Notes: a model not told the origin generated them from the letters alone. A stretch of DNA of 64,000 nt from DTU072 sp050309775 (GCA_050309775.1 JBNRMV010000008.1:1-64000); one strand, 5' to 3'; shown: positions 7,118 to 16,629, counted from the first letter of the stretch. A program made the numbers and translations.

Positions 7118-7864
7118 TTAAACCACAAACTTAATACTATTGGCATCGTCTTGTGAAGAAAAAACTATATCAATGGTATCTATGCTTTCAATTCCGAGAT
7201 TTAATTGCATATTGGTCGTTACGGTATAACAATTTATAGTAATGGTTTTTGTTCCTTCGTTAATTTCTGCATAATTTAGCTGTGAATAAAAATTCTTCAA
7301 GTACTCCCAATCATAAGGAATATTAACCCTTTCGCCAATAGAAATTTGCAACTGCTGGCTATCAAGATTTTGCATAATATATCTTACATTATTAAGATAT
7401 GGCGGAACGGTAAACTCCTTTTGATAACCATTTCCTGTTTGCAAGTCGGAATAAACAATATAGCCAGTAAGTTCCTTTATGTAATAATAATCATTCTCAT
7501 CTGCGCCTATTGCAAAATATGAATCCTCATTTGTTAATATATATGCTTGTTTTTTGTTGAAGAGATATTTGTTTGACTTATAGTCTTTGACTTTGTCATC
7601 AAAACGGTAATATTCTGATGTAATTATCATTTTATTAGAATCTTCAACAAAATTATTTTTTAATTTATATTTATTGTCGAGTTCTTCTTCATACCTTATT
7701 ACGCCCACTAAAAACTTGGTTTGCGTAAGATAGGTCTTGGAATTATAATTGGCGGTAAAGAGATTGTTTCCTTTAAAATTTTCACAGCCAAAACAAATAA
7801 TGCACACCATCAATAAAGCAACCGCTATCAGATATTCTTTTGTATTTTCTAATCTTTTGAACAT
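7118..7864 (-). CDS. Lipoprotein-like exported protein, paralogue of 5210-5938
   Basis: 248 residues. The start has a charged segment, a hydrophobic core (LIAVALLMVCIICFGC) and a Cys at about residue 27 that would serve as the lipidated residue. The rest is soluble and rich in Asn, Tyr and Lys, and aligns in order with the cassette lipoprotein (see 5210-5938). It stands alone, outside the direct repeats, with no ABC gene directly attached. It is either the remainder of an older copy of the cassette or its donor. Function unknown. Confidence 0.7.
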   Translation of the reverse strand: MFKRLENTKEYLIAVALLMVCIICFGCENFKGNNLFTANYNSKTYLTQTKFLVGVIRYEEELDNKYKLKNNFVEDSNKMIITSEYYRFDDKVKDYKSNKYLFNKKQAYILTNEDSYFAIGADENDYYYIKELTGYIVYSDLQTGNGYQKEFTVPPYLNNVRYIMQNLDSQQLQISIGERVNIPYDWEYLKNFYSQLNYAEINEGTKTITINCYTVTTNMQLNLGIESIDTIDIVFSSQDDANSIKFVV

Positions 7865-7937
7865 TTTCCTATTCCGTATTAATTATAAATATATTTTACT
7901 ATAATTAAATTAGTATTTCAACTTTTATTTTTTATGT

Positions 7938-8297
7938 TTAAAACATATGTGGCGAAGGCACCAAAATGCTTGTATAATTATTCATAAAGTTGTATAATAA
8001 CAAAAAATCCGATGATTTCATTGGAGATGCAAACAATCGTGTTAAGAACGAAGTTGTTCTGTCTTTTGCGATTAACATACCGGCGAAGAGCGCCATAAAA
8101 GCAGTGCCGAACATCACAAGCCCCGGTGCAAGATTATTTATAGCAAACATAGTATTGTTTGCCTCAGCAGGAATGTTTGCGTTTATTACTGAAAGTAAAG
8201 CCAATAATACAAGAGGAAAACCCAGTCCAAAAAATAAGTTTAGTGGGTCGCGTAAAATCTCTTTCGTATTTCGTTTGGCAAATAAAAATATTCTCAT
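7938..8297 (-). pseudogene. ABC-2 permease, 3'-truncated (DrrB-like)
   Basis: The first ~100 residues match the start of DrrB-like ABC-2 permeases: a cytoplasmic helix (RNTKEILRDPLNLFFGLGFP), a first membrane segment, then a second segment followed by KDRTTSFLTRLFASPMKSSDFL. After that the frame runs into about 18 unrelated residues and stops at 119 residues against the usual ~240-260. The start overlaps the ATPase stop by 4 bp (ATGA), so the unit was once intact. Loss of the last four or so membrane segments should abolish transport. Confidence 0.8.
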
Positions 8298-9019
8298 AAT
8301 GCACCCCCGTTTAGGACAATGAAAGCATCCTCTAACTTGGTTGTGCTAGTTTGATTTGTCAGTTCCGAAACTGTGCCTACCGCCATAAGCTTTCCCTTCG
8401 CCATTACGCCTACCCTATCTGATAAAGCCTCTGCTTCCTCTAAGTAATGTGTAGTTAAGATGATTGTAACTTTACCTTTTAATGCCCTGATAGACGCCCA
8501 TAACTCTCTTCTAGCCAAAACATCAAGACCCAGTGTCGGCTCGTCAAGAAATAGTATTTGCGGATTCGTAATCAAAGCCATTGCAATACTTAATCGCCTT
8601 TGCATTCCGCCAGATAAGAGCTTAGTCTTTTTCCTTAGCACATCCTCCAACCCAAAACGCACCGCCATATCCAATGCACTTTGCCTTGCACTTTCTTTGG
8701 CTTGTCCGTATAAGCTTGCTATAAGCTCTAAATTTTCTATCACGGTTAAATTCCCCGCCACCGCCGTTTCTTGGGGAGAGATGTTTATTTTTTGCTTCAC
8801 ATCTTGCGGTCTCTTGGAGATGCTGTCGCCAAGCAATGTTGCGTCTCCTTTGGTGGGGCGTAATAAACAAGAAAGCAATTTAATAGCCGTTGTTTTACCA
8901 GCTCCGTTTACGCCAAGTAGCGAAAACAATTCACCATGTTTTACGCTTAAATTCAAATTATCCACTGCGACAAGGTTATCGTATTTTTTTGTTAAGTTTG
9001 TACTTATGATTGCGTTCAA
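8294..9019 (-). CDS. ABC transporter ATP-binding protein (DrrA-like)
   Basis: 241 residues, complete. Walker A GVNGAGKTT, signature LSGGMQRR, Walker B ILFLDEPTLGLD, then TTHYLEEAE with the switch His. The start codon is TTG at 9019-9017, with AGAGGA about 7 nt upstream, and lies 2 bp after the AbrB-like stop. It is the middle gene of an AbrB-ATPase-permease unit. Because the permease is broken, the ATPase may now be orphaned. Confidence 0.9.
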   Translation of the reverse strand: MNAIISTNLTKKYDNLVAVDNLNLSVKHGELFSLLGVNGAGKTTAIKLLSCLLRPTKGDATLLGDSISKRPQDVKQKINISPQETAVAGNLTVIENLELIASLYGQAKESARQSALDMAVRFGLEDVLRKKTKLLSGGMQRRLSIAMALITNPQILFLDEPTLGLDVLARRELWASIRALKGKVTIILTTHYLEEAEALSDRVGVMAKGKLMAVGTVSELTNQTSTTKLEDAFIVLNGGAL

Positions 9020-9021
9020 AA

Positions 9022-9246
9022 TTAGTCCTCTCCTTGTGGCGGCATTTTTCCACCAAATATCCCATCCATTATTCCTAACAGAGCAGATTTTGGCGGTATA
9101 GCAATACCCTGCTCAATATCCCCTAGTACAATCAAGGTATCACCTGGATTTATTCCAAACACCTCACGGGCTTCTTTAGGTATAACAAATTGACCTTTTT
9201 CGCCGACTTTAACAGTCCAAGCATATTTTCCCTTTGGATAATTCAT
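9022..9246 (-). CDS. AbrB/MazE/SpoVT-type transcriptional regulator
   Basis: 74 residues. The sequence WTVKVGEKGQFVIPKEAREV is the swapped-hairpin AbrB DNA-binding motif, followed by FGINPGDTLIVLGD and a C-terminal tail (LLGIMDGIFGGKMPP) seen in AbrB-like regulators located beside ABC-2 exporters. Strong AGGAG upstream of ATG. First gene of the small ABC operon and probably its repressor. Confidence 0.9.
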   Translation of the reverse strand: MNYPKGKYAWTVKVGEKGQFVIPKEAREVFGINPGDTLIVLGDIEQGIAIPPKSALLGIMDGIFGGKMPPQGED

Positions 9247-9353
9247 TTTTCCCTCCTTTGTCGGTATGAAAAGTATGAAATATATGAATATAATAACATG
9301 ATACTATTTTGTTGTCAACAGAATAGCTTATTTTGCGTTTTTATTTTGCTTTC

Positions 9354-9523
9354 TTACACATTTGAATTTAAGACCATATCCGCTTTCACCCCTGTCCCAT
9401 CTTTGAATACGAAGGTTATGTCTTCTCTGCTGTTTACGATAATCTTCTCTATTAGTTTAGTGAACACATCTTTGTCGAATTCGGTTTGCTTTTGTTCATT
9501 CTTTAAGAAGTCTGTTAGCATTA
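9354..9523 (-). pseudogene. Serine recombinase, C-terminal remnant
   Basis: A minus-strand frame of about 56 residues bounded by stops contains FDKDVFTKLIEKIIVNSRED followed by ITFVFKDGTG and stop. This is the usual ending of large serine recombinases ('LIEKI-V-F-x-F-K-D-G'). The resolvase and zinc-ribbon parts are gone. It is a trace of a past mobile element at the right-hand edge of the accessory region. Confidence 0.75.
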
Positions 9524-9687
9524 TTTAAGTGGGGTATAATCACTTTTATAGGTGGGTTTTCCTACTTACAGCTTTTGTTTTTATTCTGACATTTGCTGTT
9601 TCTAAGAAAAAAATCGGAGTGTTTTTGCTGTATTTCGCACGAATTGCAGTAATTATTGTGATACAAACCTGAAAAAGAGAGAAAACT

Positions 9688-11134
9688 ATGACTAGACTTG
9701 CTTATGCGATGGAAAAACTTAAAATTACCGAAAAAAACTCTCGGCAACTTGCTTAATGTGGACAAATCGCTTGTCAACAAGTGGAAAAATCGACGCCGAC
9801 CGTTTACATCGGTCCATCCACAATTCAATAAAGCCGTTGAGTGCATTGCGGAGATTTACAGTAAATCTAACGCAGACCTTAAACGAGCTTTCCTGTCACA
9901 ACTGCCTGCGAACTATCCTAGCAATGCAAAGGAACTGATGCATTGGTTTTTCACATCGGGCGACACCAGCCCCACTACGCTTAACACCAAAGACCTTTCG
10001 GAAAACCTTGAGCAGACTTATGTTTTTTCGTCTTGCAATGAGATGGATATAGTATTGGGTAAATTTTTTAGCTTACTGTCCCGTGAGTCTGGCGGCAAGC
10101 TTCAAATGATGTTTGGTGATTTTACGCTTTGCGCCCCTAGCTGTAGTGCAAAAGAGCAGTTGAAAGCAAGTTTATCGGCTCTTTTAACACGCAATATTAA
10201 AATTGAATTCATTATGAAAAGCGACTAAAAGGAGATTAGCGCCAACCCTGACATGTTTATGTTTTTGTCGGAAATGGCTTTTGATGACCGTTTCAAGTTT
10301 TACTTTTTGAAATCCACAACCTTTGACGCTATAAGGCACAATTTATTCCTTTACGATGACATGGCGGCATTGACTATAAAAAGAGTGCACAACACCAAAT
10401 CGCCTGTTATTGTTGAGCTGTTCACGGACAAAGCTCGTTGTAGGTTTTTTTCATCTTATTTTAGGCAGACTCTAAAAAAGCTGCCGTTATTTTACACTCA
10501 CATCAAGTCGGTTAATTCCCGTGAACTGCTCTCTGGCTTAAAATCTCACACCAAACACACTTCAACGGCGTACTGCTACTCCACTTATCCCTATCTTTTA
10601 TATCTATCCGACGAACTGGTTGGCAAAATTCTTGAATACAACAAAGTTAGTGGCGCAGAAAAAACCCGTGTTATTTTTGAGTACAAGCAGATGTACGAAA
10701 AAAGTGCGGCTCTAGTCCGTCAAATTTATTGTACAAGCCAATTTGAGTCGGCACTATCGGGCAGTAATTTTGAACTTCCTGTGTTTACTCTAATTCTGGG
10801 CAAGCATATTTATGCTTCTAGAAAACTCATGGCGGAAGCGCTGAAAGAGTGGCTAGTCACGCTAGCCGAATCCCCCAATCATGAGATAATGCTTTCGCCG
10901 CAGCCTTTAATGGAGTGCGGAAACAGTTTTAATTGTTTTGTTAAACAGTTTTATTTTGCAGGATTTTGGCGTGATGACGAAATTTTGACCAAGAGCCAGT
11001 TCACTACCAAGTCATACAACATTCATATGCTTACGGGCATTTTTGCCAAAGAATGGGAACGTCACGAAGATTTAATGAAAGATAAAAACAACGCCATTGA
11101 GCATTTCAAAAGCATAATCCAACAACTTGAATGA
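9688..11134 (+). pseudogene. HTH regulator broken by a frameshift and an in-frame stop
   Basis: The frame starts MTRLAYAMEKLKITEKNSRQ (9688) and needs a +1 shift near 9745 to continue into NLLNVDKSLVNKWKNRRRP, an XRE-like helix-turn-helix. It then runs to a TAA at 10226-10228. The same frame resumes without a break from KEISANPDMFMF to the stop at 11134 (about 300 more residues). The original protein was therefore about 480 residues: an HTH head and a long C-terminal sensor-like region of unknown family. Two lesions make it a pseudogene unless it is recoded. A TATAAT at 9533-9538 is the only promoter-like sequence noted upstream. Confidence 0.7.
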
Positions 11135-11387
11135 GCTAATTATTAAACTCAACTTCCCTTATTACCCTAACGATATTACCCCAACTCTCTAAACACTGCT
11201 TTGACATGGCAGTCAGTTTGCTTGCTATGCAAAACTACACTATGTAAGTAAATGGTATGCAGAAAAAGGTGCTACAAGCTACTTGGCTTAATTTTTTTCC
11301 AAGATATACTTAATGGCAATTATTGCCATTAAGTAATAATAGGGAATTTGTTTTTTGTATATTGTCACCGCTGGGGTCAGTTTTAGA
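11135..11387. other. Intergenic region with a perfect 13-bp inverted repeat
   Basis: No gene is seen. ACTTAATGGCAAT (11308-11320) is followed by one base and then its exact complement (11322-11334). The hairpin lies between convergent genes and lacks a long T-run, so terminator function is possible but weak. Confidence 0.5.
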
Positions 11388-12680
11388 TTATTTTTCCCAA
11401 ACAGTAATGACTCCGTCTACATAGTGCCAATAGTTACCTTCGTCATCAAGTGCTGGCTCGGTTTCACTATAGTAGTATCTTGTCGCGTCTTTAAGATAGT
11501 CGTTGCCACTCGGAACACTCGGAACAATGCTGATGTCTTCCCAGCTAGACTCTGTGCCTTTGTAATATACTGTTTGCAATTTGGCACATTTCCGAAATGC
11601 AAGAGCTTCGATATTCTCTACGCTGTTGCCTATGGTAACTGATGTAAGTCCACTACATTCATTAAATGCTCCGTCGCCAATACTAATTACGCTGTCGGGT
11701 ATAGTAACTGATGTAAGGCCGCTGCAGCGACTAAATGTAGAAGAGTTGATGTTATTTACGCTGTCAGGTATGGTAATTGATTTTAGTCCAGTACAGTCAG
11801 AAAAAGCAAATTCGCCAATGGTAGTTACGCTATTGGGTATAGTGACTGATGTAAGGCCGCTGCAGCGCCAAAATGCATAAGAGTTGATACTATTTACGCT
11901 GTCAGGTATGGTAATTGATTTAAGTGCAGGACAATCAGAAAAAGCAGATTCGCCAATGGTAGTTACTGTAGAAGGAATGCTAACATAAGTAATTATCTCA
12001 CTCGAGAGAAACGCATAGCTGGCAATTGCCGTTACGGCTTTGCCGTTATGTTGCGACGGAATGTAAACCTCTGTTGCCATGCCGTCATACCCCAATATGC
12101 TATATTCGTTACCGTTATCGTTCTCTTCAAACACTAGCCCCACCGTTGAGGTTTCGTTCCACTTAGCGTACAAAACTATAGGTTCTTCTATGATAGTATC
12201 AAAGTCAAAAGCGTCACCAGCATTATCTTGAGTAGCATACCAGTCCACAAAGTCATATCCCTTTCTCACGGGAGTATTGGGCTTAACAGCGGTTTCTCCG
12301 TATGCTATATCTTGCGTTTGATAAATTGTGCTGTCTGTATAATTCAAATTAAATTGCACTGTGTATTGCTCTGGATTCCACTTAGCGTAGAGCTTTAGAT
12401 TTTTTTCGGGCATAACGGAGATAGTATAACCATATTGCAATTCGGCATCAGCGTACCAACCGCCAAAAGTATATTTGTCACGGGTCGGTTCAGCTGGGGC
12501 GGATATAGCCTTGCCACTGTGACCGCTTATTGACGCCACTTCACTACCGCCGTTGCTATCAAATGTAATTGTGTATTTAGTCAAAGGGGGTTCCTCTGTG
12601 TCGTTACAAGCCACTAGGCTAACACCTAGCACCAATGCTAAAATAATTATCAGCACGGAACTTAAAACTTTCTTACTCAT
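11388..12680 (-). CDS. Surface lipoprotein with InlB-type repeats and BspA-like leucine-rich repeats
   Basis: 430 residues. The lipoprotein signal ends LVACN (Cys at about 26). Two Listeria/Bacteroides (InlB B) repeats follow, at about 37-105 and 107-175, each with 'F-x-x-N/Y...G...GG/DWYA...L-YAKW'. Residues about 190-380 form LRR_5/BspA-type repeats of about 23 residues ('SGLTSVTIPDSVxxIGxxAF'). The C-terminus has an ETEPALDDEGNYWHYVDG module. These proteins are surface-bound and typically involved in adhesion; the ligand is unknown. The LRR section consists of near-identical ~138-bp DNA repeats, so the copy number could change by slippage. Confidence 0.88.
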   Translation of the reverse strand: MSKKVLSSVLIIILALVLGVSLVACNDTEEPPLTKYTITFDSNGGSEVASISGHSGKAISAPAEPTRDKYTFGGWYADAELQYGYTISVMPEKNLKLYAKWNPEQYTVQFNLNYTDSTIYQTQDIAYGETAVKPNTPVRKGYDFVDWYATQDNAGDAFDFDTIIEEPIVLYAKWNETSTVGLVFEENDNGNEYSILGYDGMATEVYIPSQHNGKAVTAIASYAFLSSEIITYVSIPSTVTTIGESAFSDCPALKSITIPDSVNSINSYAFWRCSGLTSVTIPNSVTTIGEFAFSDCTGLKSITIPDSVNNINSSTFSRCSGLTSVTIPDSVISIGDGAFNECSGLTSVTIGNSVENIEALAFRKCAKLQTVYYKGTESSWEDISIVPSVPSGNDYLKDATRYYYSETEPALDDEGNYWHYVDGVITVWEK

Positions 12681-12741
12681 TGCTCACCTCTCAATGCAAC
12701 CTTGTGTATTCTCACCAGTTAGTTATTAACTGACAAAATTA

Positions 12742-12960
12742 TTACTCCATTTCCCAAACAACTACCGCACCATCGACATAGCGCCAGTAATTGTCGTCAT
12801 AATCCGTACCATCTTCGTTTAGTGCTGGTTCGGTTTCACTATAGTAGTATCTTGTCGCCTCTTTAAGACTATTGTTCAAATACTCAATAGCAATGCTATT
12901 CCAATCGGACTCCGTTCCTTTATAAAGACTACCGTAATAACAGTAATCTTCTTTATACTT
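12742..12960 (-). pseudogene. C-terminal remnant of a second BspA-like lipoprotein
   Basis: A frame with no start codon encodes YKGTESDWNSIAIEYLN followed by ATRYYYSETEPALNEDG and a YWRYVDG end, then stop at 12742. It parallels the C-terminal ~65 residues of the intact neighbour (11388-12680) but differs at many positions. It is what remains of a tandem paralogue lying upstream. Confidence 0.8.
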
Positions 12961-13021
12961 TTACCTTTGCATCCACACCGATTAAGCAATCGAATTATTC
13001 AATTTATTTAGCAAATCGTGT

Positions 13022-14107
13022 TTACTTGCTAGAAGTTGTTCCATGTATGGTTACAGCTTGATTTTGAGCCTTTATACTCAATTCGGCAGCCTTAAAAGCA
13101 TGAGCTTGCGTCATTGCGATTTCTGTACCATTCAGAATGTCTGTGATAAGTTGACCGAAAAAAGGATACCCTACTTTGCCAGCCACCTTAAATCGCTTTT
13201 CTTTTTTATCATTGACGAGATAAACAATATCTTTACCACGTCTTCCGATATCCGTATACTTTCTTATTTCGATATATCCTTTTGTGCCAAGTATCATTGT
13301 ACGACCATCGCCCCATGTTCTAAGCGCGTCTGGAGTGAACCAATCCACCCTAAAATAGTTTGTTGTGCCATTCTTGCCTCTAAGCATGGCATCTCCAAAG
13401 TCATCCAGTTCAGGATGCTCGGGATTATTATAGTTGGCGATTTGACTGCTTACAATCTCGGCATCGTCTTCTTTGGCGTAATATAGATACTGTTCAATTT
13501 GATGACTGCCTATATCGCACAATATTCCACCGTATTTTTCTTTTTTAAAGAACCACTTCGGTCTTTTCGAAGCGTCCAAACGATGCGGTCCGAGGCCTAT
13601 CACCTGCATAACCTTACCAATGGCGCCCTCATCAATCAATTGTCCCGCAAATACAGCGCTTTCGACATGCAAACGTTCGCTGTAATAAACCATATACTTC
13701 TTACCAGTTTCCACAACCTTTTTCTTTGCGCATTCCAATTGTTCCAGCGTCGTAAGTGGTGCCTTATCTGTAAAATAGTGCTTGCCCGAATCCATAACGC
13801 GCATTCCTAAAGCGCACCTTTCGCTTGTTACGCACGCTCCGGCAACCATCACGGACTCTTTATCATCCAAAACAGAGCGTTCATCCTTGGCCACAACTGC
13901 TTGAGGATATTTTTTAATGAACGCTGCAACTTTCTTTTCATCCGGGTCGAAAACATATTTAATATTTCCCCCCGCCTCTAATAAACCATTTGTCATCGCA
14001 TTTATATGTCCATGATCAAGCCCAATGACAGAAAAAACAAATTCTCCTTTTTTGCATACCAGACTTGGTTTTCCTTTTGGTGCGTAATTCATGCCGTCTT
14101 TACCCAT
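13022..14107 (-). CDS. Gfo/Idh/MocA-family NAD(P)-dependent oxidoreductase
   Basis: 361 residues. Instead of a classic GxGxxG, the N-terminal Rossmann part reads FVFSVIGLDHGHINAM after a ~25-residue lead. The catalytic-region Lys is in the FTDKAPLTTLEQ block (the 'EKP' equivalent). The C-terminal half carries the alpha/beta dimer domain with GGILCDIGSHQIEQYLYY. These enzymes oxidise or epimerise sugars, inositols or their acids. It is the last gene of an SDR-Gfo-Gfo run (21 bp after the previous gene). The unusual nucleotide-binding loop suggests a distinct subfamily. A decayed copy of its C-terminus exists near 40.85 kb. Confidence 0.85.
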   Translation of the reverse strand: MGKDGMNYAPKGKPSLVCKKGEFVFSVIGLDHGHINAMTNGLLEAGGNIKYVFDPDEKKVAAFIKKYPQAVVAKDERSVLDDKESVMVAGACVTSERCALGMRVMDSGKHYFTDKAPLTTLEQLECAKKKVVETGKKYMVYYSERLHVESAVFAGQLIDEGAIGKVMQVIGLGPHRLDASKRPKWFFKKEKYGGILCDIGSHQIEQYLYYAKEDDAEIVSSQIANYNNPEHPELDDFGDAMLRGKNGTTNYFRVDWFTPDALRTWGDGRTMILGTKGYIEIRKYTDIGRRGKDIVYLVNDKKEKRFKVAGKVGYPFFGQLITDILNGTEIAMTQAHAFKAAELSIKAQNQAVTIHGTTSSK

Positions 14108-14128
14108 GTTTTCTTTCCTCCAGTATTA

Positions 14129-15274
14129 TTAACTTTTTATCTTTAAACTGTTGTCAAAATTTTCCACACACCCACTCTTTTCATAGAATCGCGGCATGGC
14201 GTTTAATATACCTTCCTGTGTATAGAAAGCGTCGCTTGACTTTATCGGGAAGTTAACGATTTCCCCTTTTGCGCCTGATTTATAGACAGCAAAAATTAGC
14301 TCTAGTGCGCGCCTACCGTCATATCCCGTAACAATCGGAGCTTCATTCTTTTCAATTGATGTAAGTACGTTATCAATCTGAGCGGTATGTCCTTCGAATT
14401 TTAAGTTGGGTATTGCTTTATACGCACTCTGAATTTTCTTTTGACCTTTCTTATCTATTACGGAGAAACCATCTTCTCGAGACTTACAGCAAGCCACTTC
14501 CCACGGGGTAGACAACACAGCTTTTTCACATTGTATAACAATCTTTTGCTTTTCGCCGTGATGAACAACTGAGCTTGTCAAATTGCCTAGGGCGCCTTCT
14601 TGATATTTCAAAATAGCCGAAGAAAGGTCTTCAACCTCCGAGTTATCGTGCGCTACGTTGGCAAGAAATGCGCTTACCTTATCCGGTAAGCCGTTCATCA
14701 TCCAATTCAATATGTCAATATGGTGAACTGCGTGATTCAATGTACAACCGCCATTTTCCTTTTCCCATGTGCCACGCCACCACAGATCATAGTAGCAATG
14801 ACCGCGCCACCAAAAACTGTCTACCTGAGCGTGCAATACCTTTCCCGCAACTCCAGATTCTATCATCTTTTTTAGTTTCCAAATCGAATTTTTGAAACGG
14901 TTTTGAGAAATAACAGATAGCACAGCACCACTTTTTTTGGCCGCTTCCAAAACTATATCGCATTCTTCAAGCGATGCCGCCATGGGCTTTTCAATAATTA
15001 CGTTTTTTCCATCGTCTAAAAAGTCTTTTGCTATTTCGCAATGAACATACGGCGGAGAGCAAATACTTATTAGATCAATGTCCTTTCTTCCAAGAAGTTT
15101 TTTATGTGAGTCCAGAACTTCACAATCTAATTTATACTCTGCTTTTTTCTGTTCTGCTTTTTCAGGATATATATCCACTAGCGCAACAATCTTACAACGC
15201 TTGGGGAATTTCAAATATCCATCTATATGCATGGGTGAAATTTTGCCCGTTCCAATAATCGCTACATTTATCAT
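14129..15274 (-). CDS. Gfo/Idh/MocA-family oxidoreductase
   Basis: 381 residues. N-terminal dinucleotide fold INVAIIGTGKISPMH, catalytic-region Lys in VIIEKPMAASLEEC, and a conserved GGCTLNHAVHHIDILNWM block of the C-terminal domain with the usual His. The product is probably a sugar or uronate-related dehydrogenase. It follows the SDR gene (58-bp gap) on the same strand, consistent with a short oxidation pathway. Fragments of a second copy occur at 40,925-41,075. Confidence 0.9.
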   Translation of the reverse strand: MINVAIIGTGKISPMHIDGYLKFPKRCKIVALVDIYPEKAEQKKAEYKLDCEVLDSHKKLLGRKDIDLISICSPPYVHCEIAKDFLDDGKNVIIEKPMAASLEECDIVLEAAKKSGAVLSVISQNRFKNSIWKLKKMIESGVAGKVLHAQVDSFWWRGHCYYDLWWRGTWEKENGGCTLNHAVHHIDILNWMMNGLPDKVSAFLANVAHDNSEVEDLSSAILKYQEGALGNLTSSVVHHGEKQKIVIQCEKAVLSTPWEVACCKSREDGFSVIDKKGQKKIQSAYKAIPNLKFEGHTAQIDNVLTSIEKNEAPIVTGYDGRRALELIFAVYKSGAKGEIVNFPIKSSDAFYTQEGILNAMPRFYEKSGCVENFDNSLKIKS

Positions 15275-15332
15275 ACTAATCTCCTTTATAATAAATATTA
15301 ATAATTTCTTAACATTTCTTATTTACCGCCTT

Positions 15333-16145
15333 CTATACACCACTGTAAGCTAAAAAACCTCCATCAATGGGTAAGACAATTCCAGTAATAAAAGCCGATT
15401 GCTCATAATTCAATAAAAATTTCACTGCGCCAAGAAGCTCCGATGGTTCACCAAACCTGCGCATAGGCGTATGTGAGATGATTTTTTGTCCTCTGCCTGT
15501 CAAACTTCCGTCTTTATCCAAAAGCAAATCCCGATTTTGATTGGTCACCAAAAATCCAGGGGCGATAGCATTGACACGAATGCCTGCCGAGGCAAAATAT
15601 ACCGCAAGCCATTGGGTAAAATTACTTATGCCTGCTTTAGCTGCGCTGTACGCTGGTACTCTTGTCATTGGACTAGGAGCGCTCATAGAAGATATATTAA
15701 TTATACTGCTGCCTATCCTATCAATCATGTGACGGGCAAAGACCTGTGTCGGAATAACCGTACCATTAATATTTAGGTCTAGTACAAATCTGAAGCCCTC
15801 AGGATCAAGGTCAAAAAAACTCTTGGTTCCTTCTCTAAATGTTTCTTCATTGGTTGTTCCCTTTACATTATTTCCACCTGCGCCATTAATGAGAAAATCG
15901 CATTTGCCCAATTTATTCTCAACAATTTCAGCAGCTTTCGACACGCTCTCAAAAGACAGCACATTACATTCGATTCCCACCGCTGTACCGCCAGCTTTAT
16001 TTATGCTATCCGCAACCTTATCCGCCGCCGCCTTGTTGAGATCAAGAACCGCAACTTTTGCGCCCTCTTTCGCAAGCATTAATGCAAACTCAGTGCATAA
16101 AACACCGCCACCGCCCGTAACAACGGCAACCTTTTCCTTAAACAT
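15333..16145 (-). CDS. SDR-family oxidoreductase (mannonate/gluconate-type), copy 1
   Basis: 270 residues from the ATG at 16145, which has AGAGG 6 nt upstream; an in-frame ATG at 16166 is further out and less likely. Classical SDR features: TGGGGVLC (TGxxxGxG variant), NGAGG in place of NNAG, Ser of INISSMSAP, and YSAAKAG with the catalytic Tyr and Lys. Closely related SDRs oxidise D-mannonate, gluconate or similar sugar acids with NAD(P). It is nearly the same as the protein at 41113-41925; the two differ at scattered positions only. It is the first intact gene behind promoter module A. Confidence 0.88.
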   Translation of the reverse strand: MFKEKVAVVTGGGGVLCTEFALMLAKEGAKVAVLDLNKAAADKVADSINKAGGTAVGIECNVLSFESVSKAAEIVENKLGKCDFLINGAGGNNVKGTTNEETFREGTKSFFDLDPEGFRFVLDLNINGTVIPTQVFARHMIDRIGSSIINISSMSAPSPMTRVPAYSAAKAGISNFTQWLAVYFASAGIRVNAIAPGFLVTNQNRDLLLDKDGSLTGRGQKIISHTPMRRFGEPSELLGAVKFLLNYEQSAFITGIVLPIDGGFLAYSGV

Positions 16146-16160
16146 AGTCATCCTCTGATT

Positions 16161-16338
16161 TTCCAATCAGATTTAATTGTGTCCTTGTTATCGACTACCA
16201 TTTTGGCATAGTACTTCTCATTGAGTTCTGCCGCCTTGTTATCTATGTCATAGAGACGAAGAACGCCGCTAAGCTTATCCTGCGATAATAAATCGGGAAA
16301 CTACCCCCGCCTATATATGCTATAGTAATGTTTTTCAT
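16161..16338 (-). pseudogene. N-terminal fragment of a GH4 glycosidase gene
   Basis: Begins MKNITIAYIGGG like the intact GH4 gene at 35857-37302, loses about 21 bp where that gene has SKNWAQK, and ends at the codons matching its residue ~66, directly before the SDR gene. About 78 bp (16171-16248) are almost base-for-base the same as the intact gene. It is a relic left in the leader of the SDR operon, still behind the promoter module. Confidence 0.88.
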
Positions 16339-16370
16339 GATCCCTCTCCTAATATTATTAATATTCTAAT

Positions 16371-16433
16371 ATTTTATCATAATAATTATTGATATTCTAT
16401 ATAAGAAATCGTATTTTATAACTAAATTACATA
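16371..16433 (-). promoter_or_regulatory. Shared promoter module A (GH4 relic-SDR-Gfo-Gfo)
   Basis: On the minus strand: ATGTAAT box (within 16426-16433), ~15 bp, GATTTCTTATATAGAAT whose TAGAAT (16399-16394) is at the -35 position, a 17-bp spacer, and TAAAAT (16376-16371) as -10. The same layout occurs at four other sites in the window. Confidence 0.7.
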
Positions 16434-16600
16434 TTTTAGAATAATTTGTAGAAACTATGTTCTTCCCCGCTATCCCCCATTTTTTATGTTATTACATTAT
16501 CTTATAATAGTAGTACCTTTTTGTCGACACTTCTATTGCCTACATTATTTCAATTTCTACATTTTTCTAACCTGAAGTGGACAACATCTTTTTATAATAA

Positions 16601-16629
16601 TTGACTTTTAGCCTTTGCTTTGCTATAAT
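16601..16629 (+). promoter_or_regulatory. Promoter of the 16703 dehydrogenase gene
   Basis: TTGACT (16601-16606), 17-bp spacer, TATAAT (16624-16629). It lies 74 bp before the ATG and points away from module A, so 16339-16702 holds two divergent promoters and no gene. Confidence 0.7.

Noticed and set aside
9562..9846. Minus-strand frame of 94 codons
   Set aside because: It overlaps the HTH pseudogene in antisense and has no recognisable protein features.
11308..11334. Inverted repeat as an insertion-sequence end
   Set aside because: No transposase fragment or matching partner was found nearby; a simple hairpin is the safer reading.
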